This document shows positions 58,102-64,000 of a stretch of 64,000 bases of DNA, one piece after another. A program made the position numbers and the translations under genes. The notes under the pieces are model-generated. The model had not been told where the DNA came from and did no database searches. It was given only the letters and a program-made list of their open reading frames with translations. The DNA comes from UBA3305 sp002373555 (lineage in GTDB: Bacteria > Bacillota > Clostridia > Lachnospirales > Lachnospiraceae). Location: assembly GCA_946612455.1 (NCBI GenBank), contig CAMOER010000012.1:1-64000 (forward strand), read 5' to 3'. Positions within the stretch are counted from its first letter, which is position 1. Every line of letters begins with the position of its first letter.

Positions 58102-58773
58102 ATGACAAACGAAGAAAGAATTGCTGCTCTGGAAGCACAGGTTGAAGAACTTACCCAGTCTCTGAACAGACTGAATAATCAGGTCCTTGTGAACCGTGCC
58201 AGAATTGAAGAGAATATCAAGCATGTTGAAGAAGGTCTGGAGCATCTGGAGGGTGCCAGATCCCGCATGAACCAGTTCAATGCGAAGATCAACGAGCATG
58301 CCAAAGAGATCGAGAAGAACCGCAAGAGCATTCTGGAGATCCTGGCAGATAAGGCCGCCAAAGCCGTCGCGCCGACCGTCGATAATTACGTGGAAGGCCA
58401 TGTGCAGGCGCACGAGCCGCAGCCGAAAGAAGGCCCCGGGTTCATCGAAACCGTCGCCGAAGCTTCCGTAAAGGACTCCCAGGCTACGATCGACGCATAC
58501 ATTGACGGTGCACAGCAGCTGCACGAAGCACCGGAAACCAAGGACGGCCCCGGCTTCATAGAGACCGTTGCCGAAGCTGCCGTAAAGGATTCCGAAGGCA
58601 CGATCAACGCCTATATCGATGCCTCCACCCCGCTGCATGAAGTCCCCGAGGGCGAAGCACATAAAGAAGGCCCCGGCTTCATGGAGACCATTGCCGAGGC
58701 CTATGCAAAGGATGCCGCTTCCAACATCGAAGGATTTATCGAAGGTGGAAAGCCCGCGCATCCCGTTGACTGA
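58102..58773 (+). CDS. Coiled-coil protein with three EGPGFIETVAEA repeats
   Basis: 223 residues, acidic, without signal peptide or membrane segment. Residues 1-90 are a heptad-patterned coiled coil (EERIAALEAQVEELTQSLNR onward). Then come three repeats of about 40-45 residues, each beginning GPGF(I/M)ET(V/I)AEA and continuing with a VKDS or AKDA stretch and an IDAYID- or IEGFIEG-type end. The start is the ATG 7 bp from GGAGG; an ATG two codons earlier is too close. It has its own promoter. I do not recognise the family. The repeats could be short amphipathic helices that bind a partner, with the coiled coil driving oligomers. The stop codon abuts that of the convergent GTPase gene. Confidence 0.75.
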   Translation: MTNEERIAALEAQVEELTQSLNRLNNQVLVNRARIEENIKHVEEGLEHLEGARSRMNQFNAKINEHAKEIEKNRKSILEILADKAAKAVAPTVDNYVEGHVQAHEPQPKEGPGFIETVAEASVKDSQATIDAYIDGAQQLHEAPETKDGPGFIETVAEAAVKDSEGTINAYIDASTPLHEVPEGEAHKEGPGFMETIAEAYAKDAASNIEGFIEGGKPAHPVD

Positions 58774-61425
58774 TCAGTCAGCATCCTGATCTGCGATTTT
58801 AATTTCCGGCGCATCATCCAGCATGAAGCGCCGGAATTTTTCTTTTCCGGGTGCCTCCATCTGCTCCTGCGTCTCCTCGGAGATCCTCCCGATCTCCTCC
58901 TTCAGATCCGCCGCCGACATCAGCCTGCTGCCGGCGCCCCGGATGATGATCTGCTCAAGGCCGTCGGATGTCGCGACCGTGATATCATATTTCCCCGCAT
59001 TCTCATGCGTGAACCGTTCAATATACTGGTCTGCCGTCTCCGCCTCCTGCGTGTAGACCACGTGGATGTTATGGTAGTCAAAGAACTCCGTCTTATGTCC
59101 CTGCACACGGTAGGCATCGAACACTACGATCACCTCGCAGTCCTTCATCCCGCGGTAGTTGCTCATGATATCCAGAAGCATGCTCCGTGCAGCATCCACA
59201 TTGTCCTTCGCCATGGACTGCAGTTCATTCCAGGCAAAGATGATGTTGTATCCGTCCACAAGGAGATAGGCCGGCAGCCGTTTGACAGGCTTATATTCGC
59301 GTTTCACCGGTGCCGTGTCGCGCTTCGGCGTATACTCTTTCCGTCCGATCCCTTTTCTTTCCAGCGACCGGTCCCTGCCGTTCGCGTAGAATGTCTTCCT
59401 TATTATATCATCGATCTCATCTGTCCCGAGCGCGATCTCCTCCCGGACATATGCCTGTTCATCGGTATTCGATACCGCTTTCTTATCTTCAAAAAGCTCC
59501 AGATGCATATGCTCGCGCACCTTGTCCCAGGGGACTGTATAGCCCGCGCCGTGCGTACAGAAGACCGAACCGGAGGGATTGCGCAGATCGCCGTCGGGAT
59601 CATAGCCTTTTTCCATGATCACTTCTTCCGCATTGTGGCATGGCCGGTACCCGCTCATCATCAGGCTGATCTGGCCTTTGCCTTTGGAATACGCTGCGAT
59701 ATCTTTTGCAATATTGCGCATGGAGGCGACCGGGCCTTCTCCGGGGATGACTGTCATATCACCTTCCGGTACCGGCGGCTCCATGGCGGCGCCGCGCCGT
59801 TCCAGATCCGTCATCGCCCTGCCGGTCATCTCTGTCGGCACTGTGAGCACGAAAGAATACCAGGGCTCCAGCAGGACAGAACGTGCCTGCATCAGGCCCT
59901 GCCGGACTGCGCGGTAAGTTGCCTGGCGGAAATCGCCGCCCTCCGTATGCTTCACGTGCGCTCTGCCGTTGACAAGGCTGATATGCACATCCGTGAGCGG
60001 TGCGCCGGTCAACACGCCCCTGTGGATCTTCTCTCCCAGATGCGTCATGATCAGGCGCTGCCAGTTGGTCGCGAGAATATCCGTCGAAAGTCTGGAATCG
60101 AAAGTCAGGCCGCTGCCGGGTGCCCCGGGCGAAAGCAGCAGATGCACCTCCGCATAATGTCTGAGCGGTTCAAAATGTCCAACCCCTTCGACTGTATCCG
60201 CGATCGTCTCCAGATACATGATCCGGCCTTCGCCGAATTCGACATCCGTGCCGAAGCGGTCATGCAGGAGCCGCTTCAGGATCTCCAGCTGTACTTCGCC
60301 CATCAGATGGGCGGTCACTTCCCTGGTCTCTTCATCCCACTCGATCGAGAGCTCCGGTTCTTCTTCATTCAGTACGGCAGCGGTCTTCATGAATTCCGGC
60401 ACATCCATGCCTTCCGGAAGCCGGACCGCATAGGTAAGTACGGGCGAAAGAGACCGGCTCCAGTCTGCAGCATCCTTTCCAAGCATCTGCCCGGGGCGCG
60501 TTTCCGAAAGGCCGGTCACACAGACGATCCTTCCGGCTTCCGCACTGTCCAGCGCCTGAAAGCCCGTCCCGGAATATTCCCGGATCCCGGTGATCTTCTC
60601 CGTCACCGTGCCTTCCCTTCCGGCATAGGTGATCTGCATGCGGTTCGCGATGCTCCCGCCAAGCAGCTTCATGTGCGTCAGCCTGACACCGGCAGGATCT
60701 CTTGTGATCTTATAGACTCTTGCCTGAAATGTGTCTTCATATGCGGGCGCGGATGCATATTCCGTGAAGACGTCCATGAATTCGCGCACGCCTTCATTTT
60801 TCAGCGCCGAGCCAAACATGACGGGGAACGCTTTCCGCTCCCGGATCAGCCGCTGCAGCGTATCTGCAGACAGCTCGCCGGTGCCCAGATACTCTTCCAT
60901 CGCCTCTTCATCCGCAAGCGCCAGGCTTTCGGCCGTATCTTCTTCCCCTGCCTTTGACATGTCAAAGACAGCATCCGAAAGCTCCTTTTTCAGAGCCTCC
61001 GTGATACTGTCTCTGTCCGAATCCGGCTGATCCATTTTGTTGACGAAAAGGAAGACCGGAATATGATGTTTTGCGAGCAGCCGCCAGAGCGTATGGGTGT
61101 GGCCCATCAGCCCGTCCCGGCCGCCGATCAGAAGGACGGCGGCGTCCAGTACCGGCAGCGTTCGTTCCATTTCCGCCGAAAAATCCACATGTCCCGGCGT
61201 ATCCAGGATCGTGATCTGCGTGTCGTTATATGTAAGCTGGGCCTGTTTGGAGAAGATGGTGATGCCGCGCTCCTTCTCGAGCGTTTCGGTATCCAGGAAT
61301 GCGTCCTTCCTGTCCACTCTTCCGATATTCCGGATGCTTCCCGCATTATACAGCATCGCTTCGGACAGCGTGGTTTTGCCGGCATCAACATGGGCCAGAA
61401 GACCTGTTACCAATCGTTTTTTCAT
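58774..61425 (-). CDS. TetM/EF-G-like translational GTPase fused to a NYN (Rae1/YacP-like) nuclease domain
   Basis: 883 residues. The GTPase domain has G1 AHVDAGKTT (11-19), RGIT (53-56), DTPGH (75-79) and NKMD (129-132). EF-G-like domains II-V follow to about residue 620, including the TetM-style MGEVQLEILKRLL and MSGYRPCHN segments. After a Lys-rich linker a NYN domain starts near 718: YLLVDGYNIIFAW (D724), VVFDAYRV and ITVATSDGLEQ, matching YacP/Rae1, an A-site mRNA endonuclease. The architecture implies ribosome binding plus mRNA cleavage. It need not confer tetracycline resistance. The ATG lies 3 bp after the SGNH gene's stop with no ribosome site, so translation is probably coupled. Confidence 0.88.
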   Translation of the reverse strand: MKKRLVTGLLAHVDAGKTTLSEAMLYNAGSIRNIGRVDRKDAFLDTETLEKERGITIFSKQAQLTYNDTQITILDTPGHVDFSAEMERTLPVLDAAVLLIGGRDGLMGHTHTLWRLLAKHHIPVFLFVNKMDQPDSDRDSITEALKKELSDAVFDMSKAGEEDTAESLALADEEAMEEYLGTGELSADTLQRLIRERKAFPVMFGSALKNEGVREFMDVFTEYASAPAYEDTFQARVYKITRDPAGVRLTHMKLLGGSIANRMQITYAGREGTVTEKITGIREYSGTGFQALDSAEAGRIVCVTGLSETRPGQMLGKDAADWSRSLSPVLTYAVRLPEGMDVPEFMKTAAVLNEEEPELSIEWDEETREVTAHLMGEVQLEILKRLLHDRFGTDVEFGEGRIMYLETIADTVEGVGHFEPLRHYAEVHLLLSPGAPGSGLTFDSRLSTDILATNWQRLIMTHLGEKIHRGVLTGAPLTDVHISLVNGRAHVKHTEGGDFRQATYRAVRQGLMQARSVLLEPWYSFVLTVPTEMTGRAMTDLERRGAAMEPPVPEGDMTVIPGEGPVASMRNIAKDIAAYSKGKGQISLMMSGYRPCHNAEEVIMEKGYDPDGDLRNPSGSVFCTHGAGYTVPWDKVREHMHLELFEDKKAVSNTDEQAYVREEIALGTDEIDDIIRKTFYANGRDRSLERKGIGRKEYTPKRDTAPVKREYKPVKRLPAYLLVDGYNIIFAWNELQSMAKDNVDAARSMLLDIMSNYRGMKDCEVIVVFDAYRVQGHKTEFFDYHNIHVVYTQEAETADQYIERFTHENAGKYDITVATSDGLEQIIIRGAGSRLMSAADLKEEIGRISEETQEQMEAPGKEKFRRFMLDDAPEIKIADQDAD

Positions 61426-61428
61426 AGA

Positions 61429-62403
61429 CTATTCGGAGAGCCTTTCTGCAAGCGCTTTTTTATACAGTATATTATCTTCTTCCCATCTGTCAAATCCGTT
61501 TTCCTTCCGGTGATCCGCGAGATCATAGTTCGCGGAAAGATACTCGCCCAGGAAGGTACTGACTTTCTTTGCCCCGCGCCAGTTCAGGTGCTCTCCGCCG
61601 TCGCAGGTATCCTTTTTCCAGCTGATCTTCACTTCCGGCTGCAGGGAAAGATCCAGAAAATCCAGTCCCCTTTCTTCGGCAAAATGCATCATGGCCGAAC
61701 TTTTTTCATACGACCAGTCCTTGACGCACGGAATCGCGACCAGAAGGACCTGCGAGCCATGCGCTTCCGCCAGATCGATGCAGCGCATCAGTTCCCTTTC
61801 CGTGGTCTCGGGAACGGCCAGCGGATCGCCCGCCGGCTTCATATAGGCACGGATCTTCCGTTTCGGCGCCCGCACCTTCGCCGTTCTCGCATAATAGCCT
61901 TTTGTCACGGAATGGTCCGCTGCCAGGCACGCCGGGAACATTTTCACTTTCCGCCAGTATTTATGATATTCGAAGACCGGAAAGCGGTACGCAAGACCGG
62001 CCCGGATCTTTCTGTCCAGGACATCTGTGCGGGAATCTTCCGCAAATACGGAATTCACGGAAAGCAGGACGACCTGCGGTGTCTGTCTGCTGTAAATATG
62101 CTTCAGATAATAGCGGCAGTCATACATCTTCGCGCCGGCCTCCGACCAGTCATAGGCCGTGATCCCGTGCTGATCCCACAGGATCATCGGATTCACGGCA
62201 CTGTAAACATCACTGTCGCCGATGGCAGCGACGTCGATCGTATTCTCCGGCTCCCGCAGGATCCCGAAGGAATCGTCATTGTCCAGGACATCCGGATTCC
62301 GGTAGAGCACGACACAGGCCCAGGAGGACAGCATCAGAAGCAGCACCGTCAGAACAAGCAGCAGGATGATCCGGAAGGAATATTTTTTTACAGTATCATG
62401 CAT
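61429..62403 (-). CDS. SGNH/AlgX-DltD-like acyltransfer partner protein
   Basis: 324 residues. One N-terminal membrane helix (about 11-32) anchors an extracytoplasmic domain. The nucleophile motif AIGDSDVYS is at 60-68 and a late DGGEHLNWRGAKK (about 265-277) supplies the Asp-x-x-His pair of SGNH hydrolases. Such proteins take acyl groups supplied by an MBOAT partner and transfer them to cell-surface polymers. It lies 12 bp downstream of the MBOAT gene, with AGGAGG before the ATG. The polymer is unknown. Confidence 0.82.
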   Translation of the reverse strand: MHDTVKKYSFRIILLLVLTVLLLMLSSWACVVLYRNPDVLDNDDSFGILREPENTIDVAAIGDSDVYSAVNPMILWDQHGITAYDWSEAGAKMYDCRYYLKHIYSRQTPQVVLLSVNSVFAEDSRTDVLDRKIRAGLAYRFPVFEYHKYWRKVKMFPACLAADHSVTKGYYARTAKVRAPKRKIRAYMKPAGDPLAVPETTERELMRCIDLAEAHGSQVLLVAIPCVKDWSYEKSSAMMHFAEERGLDFLDLSLQPEVKISWKKDTCDGGEHLNWRGAKKVSTFLGEYLSANYDLADHRKENGFDRWEEDNILYKKALAERLSE

Positions 62404-62415
62404 TTTCCGGTCCTC

Positions 62416-63999
62416 CTAAAATTTCGCGTACAGGAAATCATTTGCGCCGAATCCCGTACCGTAGGCGCCGAGTACGATGACCGCCATCAGCAGGCAGAGG
62501 TACACGGCGTACCGGACAGCCAGCGGGCGTGCTGCGATCAGCTGCCGGAGATCGGTTCCCTGTTCTTTATAATATCCGATCACGAACATCAGAAGAACGC
62601 CGCAGAAGACCAGCAGAAGCTGGATCCTCGTGATGCCTGCCGCGTTCATGGCCGCACTGAAGCCGGCTGTCTCCGCATGATGCGCAAACAGTCCTGACAG
62701 CATTCCTGCCGCATCGCGCAGCGTATCCGCACGGAAGATTGTCATGCCGACCGCCACGAAAAGCCATGTCCGGAGGATCCGGAAAAGCTTCACGCCCCGC
62801 CCGGCAGACTTTTCATCCGGCATGAATTTCCGGAAAAGCGGCGCAAGGAGCTTGCCCGTGATCATGATGATGTAATAATACAGTCCGTAGAAGATATATT
62901 TTCCCTGCGCACCATGCCAGAGACCGTTCCCGAACCATACCGCAAACAGGGAGACGGAAGTCGGGATCAGCGCAGCATAATACGGATCGATCTTCCCCTG
63001 CAGCTTTTTGGAAAGCTCCATCAGCGGACGGGAAAGCGATACCGGATAAAAAACATAATCCTTCAGCCACGCGCCGAGCGTGATATGCCATCTGCGCCAG
63101 AATTCATCCACGTTCTGCGCGAAGAAAGGCTGCCTGAAATTTTCCGGCAGCCGGATCCCGAAAAGCTCGGCGCTGCCCGCAGCGATGTGAATGCAGCCGC
63201 AGAAATCCATGTAGATCTGGACCGTATACAGCAGGATCCCCGCAGCGATCGCGGCACCATTGTAACTGCGGTAATGTCCGAAGATCTCCCGGATGAGATT
63301 GCCGAGCTGATCCGCCAGCACCACCTTCTGGAACAGGCCGAACAGGATGCGCTGCAGACCGAAACCGAATTCCTCCCATGTGATCCTCCTGCCTGCGAAC
63401 AAAGTCTCCGACAGCGGGCCGAACCGGCAGATGGGGCCTTCAGTGATCATCGGGAAAAAGCAGAGGAAGGCCAGCACCTTCCCATAATTCTTCTCCGGCT
63501 TTATATCGCCCATGTATACATCGATCAGATAGCCTGCACCGGAAAGCGTATAGAAAGACACGCCGAGCGGGAGCGGGAGTTCCGGCGCCGCAAAAGCGCG
63601 CTGTATGCCGGCGGCATGCAGGATCCCGCGGGGGATCCCCGCAAAAAAGTCCAGATACTTTGTCGCAAAAAGGATCCCGAACAGAATGAGCAGACCCAGC
63701 TTCAGAACGCGGGCCTTTTTCCTGTCATACTGCGCCCGCACCGCTTTCTTTGCCTTCCGGTCCAGGCCTTCGCAGGCCTGCTTCCTTTCTGCATCCTTCT
63801 GTCCGAAATACAGTGCGCACAGGTACAGCACCGCCGCTTCCGCGAGCACAAAAAAGATCCCGGCTGGTCCGAAGCATGACAGGAACAGGATGCTTGCAGC
63901 CGGAATGACATAAAAACGAACCGGTGACGGTAATGCATGATAGATCAGTACCGCCGCCGGCAGGAACAGCAATAAATACACAAATGAATTATAAACCAT
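62416..63999 (-). CDS. MBOAT-family membrane O-acyltransferase (AlgI/DltB-like)
   Basis: 527 residues with about 12 hydrophobic segments, opening MVYNSFVYLLLFLPAAVLIY as in AlgI-type proteins, so the start at 63999 is probably genuine although upstream DNA is outside the window. The conserved MBOAT His residues lie in EFWRRWHITLGAWLKDYVF (about 305) and GNGLWHGAQGKY (about 364). It moves acyl groups across the membrane for O-acetylation of an exported polysaccharide or wall polymer with the SGNH partner encoded next. Confidence 0.92.
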   Translation of the reverse strand: MVYNSFVYLLLFLPAAVLIYHALPSPVRFYVIPAASILFLSCFGPAGIFFVLAEAAVLYLCALYFGQKDAERKQACEGLDRKAKKAVRAQYDRKKARVLKLGLLILFGILFATKYLDFFAGIPRGILHAAGIQRAFAAPELPLPLGVSFYTLSGAGYLIDVYMGDIKPEKNYGKVLAFLCFFPMITEGPICRFGPLSETLFAGRRITWEEFGFGLQRILFGLFQKVVLADQLGNLIREIFGHYRSYNGAAIAAGILLYTVQIYMDFCGCIHIAAGSAELFGIRLPENFRQPFFAQNVDEFWRRWHITLGAWLKDYVFYPVSLSRPLMELSKKLQGKIDPYYAALIPTSVSLFAVWFGNGLWHGAQGKYIFYGLYYYIIMITGKLLAPLFRKFMPDEKSAGRGVKLFRILRTWLFVAVGMTIFRADTLRDAAGMLSGLFAHHAETAGFSAAMNAAGITRIQLLLVFCGVLLMFVIGYYKEQGTDLRQLIAARPLAVRYAVYLCLLMAVIVLGAYGTGFGANDFLYAKF

Positions 64000-64000
64000 A

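Noticed and set aside
59005..60957. Long plus-strand open frame opposite the GTPase-NYN gene
   Set aside because: Shadow of a well-supported gene with conserved GTPase motifs; Arg/His-rich translation with no domain.
58774..61425. Acquired tetracycline-resistance gene
   Set aside because: The TetM-like part is divergent, carries a C-terminal NYN domain, and has codon usage like its neighbours with no mobile element nearby; a native translation factor is more likely.

Overview
The window looks like a chromosomal segment of a moderately GC-rich anaerobic member of the Firmicutes, most likely Lachnospiraceae (class Clostridia). The evidence is Firmicutes-type promoters (TTGACA / 17 bp / TATAAT) with strong AGGAGG ribosome sites, a Rex redox repressor, BspA-type leucine-rich repeats on a giant secreted protein, a DUF4914 PEPCK-like protein, a DctPQM TRAP transporter, and a TetM/EF-G-like GTPase joined to a NYN nuclease domain. 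The species cannot be named from sequence alone. I see no insertion sequence, prophage or CRISPR array.

Layout. 1-560: leftward rRNA-type promoter DNA and two tRNA-Ser genes. 0.7-14.6 kb: a leftward operon of a membrane sensor, a histidine kinase, a LuxR-type regulator and a 3521-residue secreted multidomain protein. 14.7-17.5 kb: a second, OmpR-type two-component system with a DUF975 membrane protein. 17.7-18.6 kb: a lone HMA-like domain gene with a duplicated 3' end, then tmRNA. 18.8-20.9 kb: two paralogous secreted repeat proteins. 21-23 kb: a flavodoxin-like protein and a lactate/malate dehydrogenase-like protein. 23.1-30.3 kb: an MmeI-like DNA methyltransferase lacking its nuclease, followed after 15 bp by a 1625-residue HD / helical-repeat / nucleotidyltransferase / phosphoribosyltransferase fusion. 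30.4-34.5 kb: yebC, alr, nnr, rex.

34.6-46.5 kb is a catabolic island: D-aminoacylase-like amidohydrolase, an M20-like protein, a TRAP transporter, an unknown protein, a Gfo/Idh/MocA oxidoreductase, a P5C-reductase-like protein, a GntR regulator, a Cgl0159-type TIM-barrel protein and a YbaK-type deacylase. Four promoters here carry copies of a palindromic GATATATC box phased at 11 bp just downstream of, or overlapping, the -10, which suggests one local regulon. 46.7-54.8 kb holds an ABC-F ATPase, MntP, and amino-acid genes (two aminotransferases, thrC, ilvC, ilvN). 54.9-58.8 kb holds DUF4914, YihY and a coiled-coil repeat protein. 58.8-64 kb holds the GTPase-NYN fusion downstream of an MBOAT/SGNH acyltransferase pair.

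The most unusual items are the GTPase-NYN fusion, the methyltransferase plus giant fusion pair, the phased GATATATC boxes, the sensor operon ending in a giant surface protein, and the inverted copy of the tmRNA 3' end. Starts were chosen by ribosome-binding site. Three genes appear to use TTG.
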